NCBI GenBank assembly: GCA_021372535.1
Contig: JAJFUH010000183.1
Location: 45,532-109,531, forward strand
Source: a bacterium
GTDB lineage: Bacteria; Latescibacterota; Latescibacteria; Latescibacterales; Latescibacteraceae
DNA: 64,000 nucleotides
Reading direction: 5' to 3'
Part shown: positions 1-8,397 of the stretch, one piece after another
Numbering within the stretch: position 1 is the stretch's first letter
Layout: every line of letters begins with the position of its first letter
Translations under genes and position numbers: made by a program
The notes under the pieces: model-generated
Databases searched by the model: none
Seen by the model: the letters and a program-made list of their open reading frames with translations, nothing else
Told to the model about the DNA's origin: nothing

Positions 1-254
1 AACATGAGCACTCGGGGTGATCGTTCCGCGAGCGTTTTAAAATAACGGACGGCCTCATCGTAACGGGCGGGCCTGTCGCCGTGTAAGAATCCGATAACTT
101 CCGCGGGCGTCGGGATTTCACTGGCATACCGGGCATCCGGAAAGAAGGGAGGTTTTCCTTCCTGAGCATGGATTATAGGGATAAAAAAGCCGGAAATTAA
201 ACATGCAGCGACCACAATCTTCACCAAAAAAACGCTATGCACAGTCAGACGCAT
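1..254 (-). CDS. M14-type zinc carboxypeptidase-like protein, N-terminal part
   Basis: The gene runs off the left edge; only the first 84 residues are visible. An ATG at 254 follows a good ribosome site (GGGAGG, about 6 bases upstream). A hydrophobic signal peptide covers residues 5-30 and ends near HAQE. It is followed by a segment with PTPAEVIGF and RYDEAVRYFKTLAERSPRV. This resembles the region just before the catalytic domain in secreted M14-family peptidases, where the conserved text describes a start position, a repeated RYD and ALAERSPRV. The catalytic His-Glu-His zinc site lies outside the window, so the family call is inference from this leader region only. Confidence 0.55.
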   Translation of the reverse strand, partial: MRLTVHSVFLVKIVVAACLISGFFIPIIHAQEGKPPFFPDARYASEIPTPAEVIGFLHGDRPARYDEAVRYFKTLAERSPRVLM

Positions 255-663
255 ATAGAACCTCCCGTTCAGAAAGTCATGATATTCAGGAAAACCGCAT
301 AATCAATGTGTATAGAAATTAATGATAACGTGATATCGTCACGGACATCCTTTCGGATATGGAATAACCTGACAATAAACGAAAATAGTATACAGGACAT
401 GCGTGCACAACCTGTTATTTCTCTGAATTGATACTCTCACCGGCAGTTTCAAATGCCAAAGATACTCTTTTTCCTGGCCGAATACACTCCGTGTATGGAA
501 AAAATTTCCGGATTCTTTTTTCTCCGTGTCTCCGTGGTTAAATTCCATACTTTTTCAAAACCACTTGAACTTGCAAGACTAATAAAATATATTAAAAAAT
601 CTTATATCGCTCTTGTGATGAATATTCGTTTTTTTTCAATAATACAGCAACGAGGGGGGTTAC
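255..663. other. Intergenic region between divergent genes
   Basis: About 400 bases separate the divergent M14-like gene and etfB. I see no convincing gene. It holds a likely promoter for etfB (565-593) and, at 515-546, a fragment of the dispersed repeat containing CTCCGTGTCTCCGTGGTT, which also occurs near 58671. Confidence 0.6.
565..593 (+). promoter_or_regulatory. Putative sigma-70-type promoter of etfB
   Basis: TTGAAC (565-570) and TATATT (588-593) are separated by 17 bases and lie about 70 bases before the etfB start. The match is by eye only. Confidence 0.45.
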
Positions 664-1458
664 ATGCGGATAATCGTACCCATTAAGCAGGTCCCCGAAA
701 CGGGGAATGTCAAGATGGATGAAAAAACAGGAACCATGATCCGTGAAGGGGTCGAGAGTATCGTGAATCCGCTCGATCTCTACGCGATAGAATGCGCGCT
801 CCAGTTGAAAGAAGAGCACGGCGGAACGGTAAAGGTGCTTTCCATGGGCCCGCCTAAGGCTGAAAAAGCGATCAGGGAAGCGCTGTCGATGGGGTGTGAT
901 GATGGTATCCTTCTGACCGACAAGGCATTCGCTGGGTCCGATACATGGGCTACCTCGTATGTTCTCAGCGAGGCGGTCAGGACCATGGGTGATTATGACA
1001 TCATAATCGCCGGTATCAGGGCGACCGATGGAGATACCGGCCAGGTCGGACCCGAGATGGCTTCCATGCTCGACCTCCCCCTTGCAACATTCGTAAGCAG
1101 AATCGTTTCGATTGACAGCAGCTCGGTGACTGTTGAACGGCTGATCGAGGGCGGGTACGAAACGCTCAGGCTTCCTTTGCCCTGCCTGTTGACTGTTGTC
1201 AAGGAAATAAGCTCGCCACGGCTTCCGACACTGCGCGGCAAACAGGCCGCCCGTACAAAGGAGATCGTTCCGAAAGGCAGGAACGACCTTACGGTCGAGG
1301 GCGCAAAACTCGGCCTCGATGGGTCTCCGACACGGGTGGTGAAAATCATGAAACCCAAAGTCACCAGAAACGGAATCATGATTGACATAAAAAAGACTGG
1401 CGTGAAAAAAGCTGTTGATGAACTTATACAATTTCTCGCAGCGAAAGACTTTGTATAA
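664..1458 (+). CDS. etfB: Electron transfer flavoprotein, beta subunit
   Basis: This 264-residue protein is the small subunit of an electron transfer flavoprotein, a soluble FAD/AMP (or double FAD) carrier that takes electrons from dehydrogenases. The family motif IKQVPET is at residues 7-13 and the ETF-beta signature DGDTGQVGP at about 122-130. Length is normal for the family. The ATG at 664 follows a GAGGGGGG ribosome site. It is followed after 15 bases by etfA and then by a FAD-linked oxidase, so the three are probably one operon. The same gene order, etfB-etfA-dehydrogenase, is known from the electron-confurcating lactate dehydrogenase of Acetobacterium woodii (lctBCD). Whether this ETF bifurcates cannot be decided from sequence by eye. 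Confidence 0.93.
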   Translation: MRIIVPIKQVPETGNVKMDEKTGTMIREGVESIVNPLDLYAIECALQLKEEHGGTVKVLSMGPPKAEKAIREALSMGCDDGILLTDKAFAGSDTWATSYVLSEAVRTMGDYDIIIAGIRATDGDTGQVGPEMASMLDLPLATFVSRIVSIDSSSVTVERLIEGGYETLRLPLPCLLTVVKEISSPRLPTLRGKQAARTKEIVPKGRNDLTVEGAKLGLDGSPTRVVKIMKPKVTRNGIMIDIKKTGVKKAVDELIQFLAAKDFV

Positions 1459-1473
1459 CAGGAGGTTAATTCG

Positions 1474-2478
1474 TTGGCTCAAGAGGTCTGGACATTTGCC
1501 GAACAGGATGAGGGGCGTATCGAGTCCATCTCATTTGAACTCCTGACACGGGGAAGGGCGCTTGCGGATAAACTGGGCACGAAGCTTGCTTCGGTCGTTC
1601 TGGGTTCTTCCGTCGATCCCGGTGGTATACAGGAGTTGTTCGAGCGAGGCGCTGATAAAGTATATCTGGCTGAAAATACTAAGCTTGCACACTATCTTAA
1701 CGATCTTTATGCGAATGTGCTCTCGCATCTGATCAAAACATATGAACCGGAAATCTTTCTCGCCGGGGCAACGACGACGGGGCGGAGCGTCATGCCCTAT
1801 GTGGCCGCCAAGACCACAACCGGTCTCACCGCCGACTGTACGGAGCTCGATATCGAGGAGGGCACGGGAAATCTCCTCCAGACACGACCGGCTATCGGCG
1901 GCAATATCATGGCGACCATTAAAACACCGAACCACCGTCCCCAGATGGCGACCGTCCGTCCGCGCTCCACACCCATTCCGCCGTTTGTAAAAGGCAGAAC
2001 CGGTGAAATCGTACGGGTACCAATTCCCGATGAGATTCTGAAAGGCCGCGAGGAGCGTCTCGGTTTCCGTCCCATGGAAGGCGGGGAGATCAATATCGAG
2101 GAAGCCGACAGGGTCGTTTCGGGAGGCCGCGGATTTAAAAAGGGCGAGAACTTCAAAATGCTCTATGATCTCGCACACAGGCTCGATGCGGCTGTCGGTG
2201 CGAGCAGGGATGCAATCGACCGCGGCTGGGCGGAATATCCCCATCAGGTGGGATTGAGCGGTAAAACGGTCGTTCCGAAGCTCTATATGGCTTTCGGTAT
2301 TTCCGGCGCCATTCAGCATCTTGCAGGGATGAAAACCTCGGAAACGATCGTTGCGGTCAATACCGATCCCGATGCCCAGATTTTCCAGGTTGCTGATTTC
2401 GGAATCGTGGGTGATCTGTTCGAGATCATTCCGGAACTCATCAAGGAACTTGACAGGCGGAAAGCTGAAAAGGAATAG
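1474..2478 (+). CDS. etfA: Electron transfer flavoprotein, alpha subunit
   Basis: This 334-residue large ETF subunit carries the FAD-binding C-terminal domain, with the signature VNTDPDAQIFQVADFGIVGD at about residues 295-314. It starts with TTG at 1474, supported by a GGAGG ribosome site at 1461-1465. There is no N-terminal ferredoxin domain, which some lactate-dehydrogenase-linked EtfA proteins (LctC type) have. It sits between etfB and a GlcD-type oxidase and is only 4 bases from the next start, so co-translation is likely. The heterodimer should accept electrons from, or confurcate with, the oxidase encoded next. Confidence 0.93.
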   Translation: MAQEVWTFAEQDEGRIESISFELLTRGRALADKLGTKLASVVLGSSVDPGGIQELFERGADKVYLAENTKLAHYLNDLYANVLSHLIKTYEPEIFLAGATTTGRSVMPYVAAKTTTGLTADCTELDIEEGTGNLLQTRPAIGGNIMATIKTPNHRPQMATVRPRSTPIPPFVKGRTGEIVRVPIPDEILKGREERLGFRPMEGGEINIEEADRVVSGGRGFKKGENFKMLYDLAHRLDAAVGASRDAIDRGWAEYPHQVGLSGKTVVPKLYMAFGISGAIQHLAGMKTSETIVAVNTDPDAQIFQVADFGIVGDLFEIIPELIKELDRRKAEKE

Positions 2479-2482
2479 AGAT

Positions 2483-3907
2483 ATGAATGCTGTTCGATAT
2501 GGTAAGATTGATCAGGAAATTATCCGGAAATTGAAGGATATCGTCGGTGAGCAGTATGTGGTCACCGACGCTGAGAAGATGGAGCCCTATTCTCACGATG
2601 AGGTGGCCGACACGGAATATGCCCACATGCCCGATGTGGTTGTGAAGCCGCGAACCGCCGAGGAAATCGCCGCCATGGTCAGGCTGGCGAACGAGAAGCT
2701 GATACCGATCACTCCGCGCGGTGCTGGCAGCGGACTTTCGGGCGGTGCGGTGCCCATTTGCGGCGGCATTCTCCTGTCGGTAGAGCGTATGAACCAGATT
2801 CTCGAAATCGACACCGAAAATATGATGGTGGTTGTCGAGCCCGGTGTCGTCACCAACGAGATTAACGAGAAGCTCAAGGATTACGGGCTTTTCTTCGCCG
2901 GATATCCCATGAGCCTCGAAACATGCTATGTCGGCGGCAATGTCGCTGAAAACGCCGGCGGCGGCAAGGCGGTGAAGTACGGTGTCACGGAACGGTACAT
3001 CATGGGGCTCGAGTTTGTCACCCCTACGGGCGAGATTGTAAAAGCCGGAGGGAAGATCATCAAGGATGTGACCGGATACAATATCCGCATGCTCATGGTC
3101 GGCTCGGAAGGAACGCTCGGTATAATCACCAAGGTTATCATCAAGCTCCTGCCGGTCCCCAAGGCGCAGGTCGATCTCCTCGCGCTGTTTCCCGATGTAC
3201 AGACAGCGATTTCGGTCGTCCCGAAGATCATGACGCAGGGCGGTGTCATTCCAACCGCCATCGAGTTCATGGATCAGCTTTCGGTTCACACCTCGTGCGG
3301 GTACCTCAATGAATCCATTCCCTACCAGAAAGCGGGCGCCATGCTGCTCATTACGGTGGATGGCAGCGACGAGCAGATTGTCGAGCGCGATTATGATACC
3401 ATCGGTAATCTCTGCATGGACAACGGCGCTATCGAGGTCTATGTCGCGGACAACTACACCACCTCGGAACGGCTGTGGAGCGTGCGGCGCAATATCGCCG
3501 AAGCGTTCAAGGTAGTCAGCCCGCATCAGAGTCTCGAGGATATCGTAGTACCGACCGCGCAGATACCTGACCTCATGCCGGAGATAGCCAGGATTTCAAA
3601 AAAGTACAACATGCAGATTCCATGCTACGGACACGCCGGGGACGGTAACCTGCATGCGACACCCATCAAGAATCCCGCCGATTCGATGGATGAATGGCAT
3701 CGTAAACTTCCACTGGCGCTCGAGGAGCTCTACACTGCGACGCTCAAGCTCGGCGGTACCCTGAGCGGGGAGCACGGCATCGGCCATAAACGCAAGAAGT
3801 ACATGCACATCGTCAAGTCGGATGCGGAGCTCGAATTCATGCGGCGCATCAAGCGGGCGGTCGATCCGAACAACATCATGAATCCGGGAAAGATTTTTGA
3901 TGTATGA
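2483..3907 (+). CDS. FAD-linked oxidase, D-lactate/glycolate dehydrogenase type (GlcD family)
   Basis: A 474-residue flavoprotein of the vanillyl-alcohol-oxidase fold. The FAD-binding PCMH domain spans about residues 48-230, with RGAGSGLSGG at 79-88. The C-terminal FAD-oxidase domain has YGHAGDGNLH near 383 and GEHGIGHKRK near 429, both hallmarks of the 2-hydroxy-acid dehydrogenases. An in-frame extension to 2351 exists but overlaps etfA; the ATG at 2483, 4 bases after the etfA stop, is the natural start. Linked to etfBA, it probably oxidises D-lactate or another D-2-hydroxy acid and passes electrons to ETF. There is no iron-sulfur subunit (GlcF) next to it. The substrate is inference; 2-hydroxyglutarate or glycolate are alternatives. 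Confidence 0.88.
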   Translation: MNAVRYGKIDQEIIRKLKDIVGEQYVVTDAEKMEPYSHDEVADTEYAHMPDVVVKPRTAEEIAAMVRLANEKLIPITPRGAGSGLSGGAVPICGGILLSVERMNQILEIDTENMMVVVEPGVVTNEINEKLKDYGLFFAGYPMSLETCYVGGNVAENAGGGKAVKYGVTERYIMGLEFVTPTGEIVKAGGKIIKDVTGYNIRMLMVGSEGTLGIITKVIIKLLPVPKAQVDLLALFPDVQTAISVVPKIMTQGGVIPTAIEFMDQLSVHTSCGYLNESIPYQKAGAMLLITVDGSDEQIVERDYDTIGNLCMDNGAIEVYVADNYTTSERLWSVRRNIAEAFKVVSPHQSLEDIVVPTAQIPDLMPEIARISKKYNMQIPCYGHAGDGNLHATPIKNPADSMDEWHRKLPLALEELYTATLKLGGTLSGEHGIGHKRKKYMHIVKSDAELEFMRRIKRAVDPNNIMNPGKIFDV

Positions 3908-3939
3908 GTCATTGACGGCACGTATTGCACAATCTCCGG

Positions 3940-3972
3940 GGGGGCGGTTAACTGTATGCCGCCCTCTTTGTT
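3940..3972 (+). terminator. Rho-independent terminator after the ETF/oxidase operon
   Basis: An 8-bp GC-rich stem (3940-3947 with 3959-3966, one G-T pair) and an 11-base loop are followed by TTTGTT, 33 bases after the oxidase stop. Confidence 0.65.
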
Positions 3973-4079
3973 ATGAATCTGCGGGTTTTACAGACGTATT
4001 CAAGCGATACTGCCGACATCTGTCGTATGAATAAATCTGTTTTACCAGATATTATTAGCCTGGATTATCTATGAGAATA

Positions 4080-4220
4080 TTTCACCACAAAACACAAATT
4101 GATATAATAGATTATTTATACTATCTTTTGAAATTGCCGATAGATCACATCTGAAAAGAATAAAACAATAAATCCGCGAACATCCGCATTCCGTTAAATA
4201 TTTGCGAACAGGACGGATTA
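4080..4220 (+). repeat. Dispersed two-part intergenic repeat, copy
   Basis: The left part (TTCACCACAAAACACAAATTG, 4081 onward) and the right part (AATCCGCGAACATCCGCATT, 4171 onward) are joined by an AT-rich stretch containing TTATTTATACTAT, as in the copy at 16797. The rest of the 390-base gap 3908-4298 holds only the terminator above and AT-rich sequence before the aldolase. Confidence 0.7.
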
Positions 4221-4298
4221 ACATCAATGGTTATTTATTAAAATATACAGTTACCGGTGCGTATTTCATTTTAAATCCGTTAATCCCATGAGGTTGCC

Positions 4299-5060
4299 AT
4301 GCCGAATGAAACGTTTCTGGACAAGCTGCGGAGAAAAGACACCCTTATCGGAACAGCGCTTACGCTGTCTTCACCCGAGGTTGCTGAAATACTGTCTGAT
4401 TCAGGTTTTGACTGGCTTTTTCTCGATACTGAGCACACTACTCTCGATGTTGATGATATTCAGGTAATTCTCGGCGTGGTTCATGGACCCTGCCATTGCA
4501 TTGTTCGTGCTCCCGCGAATGATGAGGTCTGGATAAAAAAACTGCTCGATACGGGGGTCGAAGGCATCATTATTCCGCTGGTAAACACAGCCGAGGAAGC
4601 GCGAAAGGTAATCAGGCTGTGCAAGTATCCCCCTCTGGGAGCGCGGAGCGTGGGAATGTCCAGGGCTCAGAAATATGGAATGAATTTCGCTGAATATGTC
4701 GCGCATGCCAATGAGCGTGTAGCGGTAATTATACAGATCGAGCATAAAGATGCTGTTGAAAATATCGATTCGATTCTTGCTGTTCCGGGAATCGATGCTG
4801 TTTTTGTGGGACCGTATGATTTGTCGGGGAGCATGGGGAAAATCGGAAAAGTCAGGGATCAGGAAGTTCTGAGCGCAATCAACAGGGTCAGGGAAGCGTG
4901 TTCGAAATCAGGGATGCCCATCGGTATTTTCGGATTCGATACTGAAGCAGCAAAAGAGTATATCAAACAGGGCTTTACACTGGTTACCGTGGGTATGGAT
5001 ACCGTTTATCTCTGGAAATCGGCTCATGCGGTTATTGATGCGCTCCGTGGTTCGAAATGA
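4299..5060 (+). CDS. HpcH/HpaI-family aldolase
   Basis: A 253-residue class II pyruvate aldolase of the family that includes 2-dehydro-3-deoxyglucarate aldolase (GarL) and 4-hydroxy-2-oxo-heptanedioate aldolase (HpaI). These split a hydroxy-oxo acid into pyruvate and an aldehyde. Visible marks are FLDTEHTTLD with the catalytic-type His46, the metal ligands Glu148 (IIQIEHK) and Asp174 (GPYDLSGS), and the substrate-loop segment PPLGARSVG. Length is typical. It stands alone, with the next gene 44 bases downstream being an unrelated peptidase, so context does not fix the substrate. It may serve sugar-acid breakdown, matching the glycan-degrading theme of the window. Confidence 0.88.
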   Translation: MPNETFLDKLRRKDTLIGTALTLSSPEVAEILSDSGFDWLFLDTEHTTLDVDDIQVILGVVHGPCHCIVRAPANDEVWIKKLLDTGVEGIIIPLVNTAEEARKVIRLCKYPPLGARSVGMSRAQKYGMNFAEYVAHANERVAVIIQIEHKDAVENIDSILAVPGIDAVFVGPYDLSGSMGKIGKVRDQEVLSAINRVREACSKSGMPIGIFGFDTEAAKEYIKQGFTLVTVGMDTVYLWKSAHAVIDALRGSK

Positions 5061-5104
5061 AAGTAAGGTAGATAAAATAAATTACAGAATTCCTGGAATA
5101 TCGC

Positions 5105-6088
5105 ATGAATGGCAACAAATCATGTAAGATAAGGGATATCCGGTTTTGGTCGGTTTTACGGAAGACAGGGTATGATATTCTATTAATCTCTCTTCTCATG
5201 ATGTGGATACCCTCGGAATGTCGCTGTGAGACCGGAACTGTTTCGTCACCCCATATCGTCGTACAGTATGAGGACATCGGGGAAAGGTATGCACGGCTCG
5301 TTTCAGAGTCCGCCGAACAGAGTTTCCGGGTCATTACCGCCGAGCTCGGACATGTGCCTGAAAAACCCTTAACGATAATCCTCACCGGCACCGACGAGGA
5401 ATTCAGTAAAGCAACCGAGGGAGTGCTTCCAGACTGGAGCGCGGCGGCTGCCATGCCGGGAAACAGAATCGTTGTATCCCCTCTGCCCGGTCTGAAAATG
5501 GAAATCGAGCGGATTCTCGCCCATGAAATTGTCCATTGTGTCATTTATGATGCCGCCGGAGGAACGTTCGTACCGCGCTGGTTTCACGAGGGTTGTGCCG
5601 AGGCCTTGTCGGGCGAATGGGGAATCCGCGGCAGGCTCTATATGGTATGGAAGGTTTCTCGCGGTGAGCTCATGTCATTCCGGGATATCGAAGATGTGTT
5701 TTCGGCACGCGGGGCCGATGTTACCCTTGCTTATGATCAGTCGCTCCTGGCGGTGAATCGCCTGGGAACACTGCGTGGTCCTTCCGTTGTGCCGCTGATA
5801 CTCGGAAACCTGTCGCGGGGATATGAATTTGACCGTGCATTTTTCGAGGCTTCCGGTTTAACGACCGCGGAATTTGAGCGTGATTATCTGGATTCTGTCC
5901 GCAGGGCATATGGCAAACGGATGCTTCTCACATATATACCCGGCACATGGACGATCATACTGCTCTTGTCTTTTTTTGTATACATTATCAAGCGAAGGCG
6001 GAATAAACGTCTCATGAGCCAGTGGGAGGTTGTCGATGCCGCCGAGAACATCATACGGTTCAGGCCCGGACCGCCATCCGAAGAGTAA
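5105..6088 (+). CDS. Membrane-anchored gluzincin peptidase (peptidase MA-like)
   Basis: A 327-residue protein with an N-terminal hydrophobic signal or anchor (about 20-40), an extracytoplasmic domain, and a C-terminal membrane helix (about 277-297) followed by the basic tail KRRRNKR. The zinc-peptidase motif HEIVH is at 140-144 and WFHEGCAE follows at 159-166, supplying a likely third ligand, in the pattern of peptidase-MA-like (DUF2268/collagenase-like gluzincin) domains. It would act at the outer face of the inner membrane. No partner gene is evident; lpxL is downstream but has its own promoter. Confidence 0.75.
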   Translation: MNGNKSCKIRDIRFWSVLRKTGYDILLISLLMMWIPSECRCETGTVSSPHIVVQYEDIGERYARLVSESAEQSFRVITAELGHVPEKPLTIILTGTDEEFSKATEGVLPDWSAAAAMPGNRIVVSPLPGLKMEIERILAHEIVHCVIYDAAGGTFVPRWFHEGCAEALSGEWGIRGRLYMVWKVSRGELMSFRDIEDVFSARGADVTLAYDQSLLAVNRLGTLRGPSVVPLILGNLSRGYEFDRAFFEASGLTTAEFERDYLDSVRRAYGKRMLLTYIPGTWTIILLLSFFVYIIKRRRNKRLMSQWEVVDAAENIIRFRPGPPSEE

Positions 6089-6172
6089 CAGGAACAGCTC
6101 TTGTTTTTGATAAAATTCAAGAAGCTGCGAATTTACGTGGATTTGTATTTTTCCTGTTGATAATCAAAGTCC

Positions 6173-6200
6173 TTGACATTATTATGATAAATACTATATT
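6173..6200 (+). promoter_or_regulatory. Sigma-70-type promoter upstream of lpxL
   Basis: A perfect TTGACA (6173-6178) is followed 16 bases later by TATATT (6195-6200), about 60-90 bases before the acyltransferase start. Confidence 0.6.
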
Positions 6201-6257
6201 TTTCTATAGTATGCGGTTGAATGAAACCGCTGATATCAGTATTTGTGGAGAAAAGGA

Positions 6258-7151
6258 TTGAAAAAGAGGGGTATCGTCAGGACATTCATGCACCGTATCG
6301 AGTATATTTCGCTCGTAATGGCCGGTGCTGTGTTGAGGACGATACCGACAGCCTGGGTATATGTATTTGTGCGGATTCTTGGGTTCTGGGCTTTCCATGT
6401 GTTCAGAATTCGCCGTAATGTCACCATGGACAATCTCAGGAATGCTCTGGGCGGGGAATTAACCGAACGAAAGCTGGAAGAGATAGCACGCCGGTCATAT
6501 GAGCATATCGGAATAACATTCATCGAGCTGCTCCTCGCCCCGAAGCTGGCAGGCCGGATTCTTTCGATAGTCGATATGTCTGATGCCGATGAGGCTCACC
6601 GGGTATTCATGCAAGGTCGTGGAATTATCATGACCACCGGTCATTTCGGCAGCTGGGAACTGAATGGTGCGTCGGTTGTGGCTGCGGGTATTCCGGTGAC
6701 TGTTGTGGCAAAATCCCAGTCCAATCCGTTTGTGGACACGTTGATAACACGGTATCGTGAATTGTTCGGCCTGAGGATTGTAAACCTCGGTGCACCGATT
6801 AAACATATCGTCCGGGCTTTGAGAGAAGGAGGCGCTGTCGGGCTTATTTCCGATCAGGATGTCGGCAGAAAAGGCGTATATGTGGATTTTTTCGGAAGGA
6901 AAGCTTCGACTCCTCAGGGGCCGGCGCAGCTTTCGCTGAAATATAACACTCCTCTGATGGTGATTATGACGGTCAGAACACGCCCGGGCCGTTATAAGTC
7001 TTATTTCCGTGAAGTCGATATTTACCCCGGTGATACGGTGGAATCGCTCACGCAGCGGTATACGAAAGTAATGGAGGATGTTATACGGCTTTATCCAGAG
7101 CAGTATTTCTGGATGCACCGCCGCTGGAAATCGTCACCTCAGGAAGATTGA
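6258..7151 (+). CDS. lpxL: Lipid A biosynthesis acyltransferase, LpxL/HtrB family
   Basis: An inner-membrane acyltransferase that adds a secondary acyl chain to a lipid A precursor. It has an N-terminal membrane anchor, the family HX4E catalytic motif in TGHFGSWE, a conserved SDQDVGRKGVYVDFFG segment that matches the family DQ..GR..GV.V.FFG pattern, and the C-terminal EQYFWMHRRWK signature. Family length is about 290-310. The start is uncertain: TTG at 6258 has GTGGAG 7 bases upstream; ATG at 6288 gives MHRIEY, closer to many relatives; TTG at 6243 is also in frame. It implies an LPS-bearing outer membrane. Confidence 0.88.
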   Translation: MKKRGIVRTFMHRIEYISLVMAGAVLRTIPTAWVYVFVRILGFWAFHVFRIRRNVTMDNLRNALGGELTERKLEEIARRSYEHIGITFIELLLAPKLAGRILSIVDMSDADEAHRVFMQGRGIIMTTGHFGSWELNGASVVAAGIPVTVVAKSQSNPFVDTLITRYRELFGLRIVNLGAPIKHIVRALREGGAVGLISDQDVGRKGVYVDFFGRKASTPQGPAQLSLKYNTPLMVIMTVRTRPGRYKSYFREVDIYPGDTVESLTQRYTKVMEDVIRLYPEQYFWMHRRWKSSPQED

Positions 7152-7247
7152 AAGTATAAAATACTCGGTACTCTGAAAGATATAATAATATTGTTGTTCA
7201 ATTAATTCATAAAACTCATATTGTTACTGATTAATCGGTTTTGTGTC

Positions 7248-7267
7248 ATTCCCGTGAAAACGGGAAT
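7248..7267. repeat. Short hairpin repeat (ATTCCCGT/ACGGGAAT)
   Basis: A perfect 8-bp inverted repeat with GAAA loop, preceded by GTC and followed by CCA. A related sequence in the opposite orientation is at 56757-56793. This type of GTCATTCCCG...CGGGAATCCA unit is common between genes in environmental genomes. Confidence 0.65.
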
Positions 7268-7391
7268 CCATTAAGTATTAACCACGGCAAAAAGGGTAGT
7301 TTTGATCGGTATATCATTGAAAACCATACCGGATTATAGCAGTATTTTGATAAACCCGGGAACTTTTTATCAGTAAGATAGTGAAATTGCT

Positions 7392-7976
7392 ATGATAATC
7401 GGACTGACCGGATGTCCCGGTTCAGGGAAATCGTTTCTTGCCAGTGAGTTTGAAAAACACGGATGGATTGTTGTTGATGCCGATAAAATCGGCCGTGAGA
7501 TAGTTGAAAACGATCAGGAGATTCTGGGAAAGCTGGCACATGTTTTTGGCAGCGATATAATCGGTCCCGATGGAAGACTTCAGAGACGGGTACTTGCCAA
7601 ACGTGCTTTTTCCGGCCCTGAACAGACACGCAAGCTCAATCAGATTGTCCATCCGCTTCTTATACTGAAGATTAAAGAGCATGTTCTCGCGTTGCGATCC
7701 TCCGGGCGCGATGCTGTCGTGGACTGTGCTCTTATTTTCGAATGGGGAATCGGGAATATATTCGATAAAGTTGTTTGTGTTGCTGCCGATGAAGATATAA
7801 GAAGAAAACGGTTAATCCGGCGGGACGGTCGTACTTCGTTGGAAATTGATGATCTCTTTGCTGCTCAGCTTTCGGAGGAAGAAAAGATCAGAAGAGCCGA
7901 TATCGTGGTACAAAACAACGGTTCTGATGATTCTTTACCTGATTTTGGGGGAATACTGACTCACATACATAAATGA
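7392..7976 (+). CDS. coaE: Dephospho-CoA kinase
   Basis: The last enzyme of coenzyme A synthesis: it phosphorylates the 3'-hydroxyl of the ribose in dephospho-CoA. The protein has 194 residues, normal for CoaE. The P-loop GCPGSGKS is at 7-14, followed by the family DADKIGREIV motif, which contacts dephospho-CoA, and the lid-region IRRKRLIRRDGR. It starts at an ATG that gives the typical MIIGLTG opening. A response regulator begins 16 bases downstream, so it may be read into the capsule block. Confidence 0.93.
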   Translation: MIIGLTGCPGSGKSFLASEFEKHGWIVVDADKIGREIVENDQEILGKLAHVFGSDIIGPDGRLQRRVLAKRAFSGPEQTRKLNQIVHPLLILKIKEHVLALRSSGRDAVVDCALIFEWGIGNIFDKVVCVAADEDIRRKRLIRRDGRTSLEIDDLFAAQLSEEEKIRRADIVVQNNGSDDSLPDFGGILTHIHK

Positions 7977-7992
7977 TGTATAGAGGCTTGAA

Positions 7993-8397
7993 ATGGAAAG
8001 TGATTCTTTGGTAAAGGGAGCTTTTAAAATTCTTGTTGTGGACGATGAAGAAACAATCAGGGATGTTCTGGTTGATTTTCTCGATAGCGAGGGATATACT
8101 GTCAAAACCGCCGACAGCGGGGTTACCGCTTTACCAATAGTTGACGATTTCGAGCCCCACGTGGTATTGCTCGACATTCGCATGCCCGATATGGACGGTC
8201 TCCAGTGCCTTCGCTCTATTAAGGACATGAATACCCGGATTCAGGTAGTGATGATGTCAGGATTTGCTACAGAGCACATTGCCCAGAAATCCCTTGAAAT
8301 CGGGGCATTTGATTACATAAACAAACCATTGTGTTTCAATCACCTCAAGAACGTTTTACAGTTCATTAAAATCACGAAATTTGTGGAGTATCTGTGA
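7993..8397 (+). CDS. Single-domain response regulator (CheY-like)
   Basis: A 134-residue receiver domain without an output domain. Acidic pocket residues Asp17 and Asp18, phospho-acceptor Asp61 (LLDIRMPDMDG), Ser89 and Lys111 (NKPL) are all present, so it should be phosphorylated. Its stop overlaps the GTG start of the next gene (GTGA), so it is translationally coupled to the Wza-like exporter. This suggests that it controls capsule or exopolysaccharide export by protein contact, or acts as a phosphorelay intermediate. No cognate kinase is adjacent. Confidence 0.9.
   Translation: MESDSLVKGAFKILVVDDEETIRDVLVDFLDSEGYTVKTADSGVTALPIVDDFEPHVVLLDIRMPDMDGLQCLRSIKDMNTRIQVVMMSGFATEHIAQKSLEIGAFDYINKPLCFNHLKNVLQFIKITKFVEYL

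Noticed and set aside
592-1482. 296-codon open frame on the - strand
   Set aside because: Antisense to etfB, which has a clear start and family motifs.
2351-2482. N-terminal extension of the FAD-linked oxidase
   Set aside because: It overlaps the end of etfA and is unlike the family; ATG 2483 just after the etfA stop is preferred.
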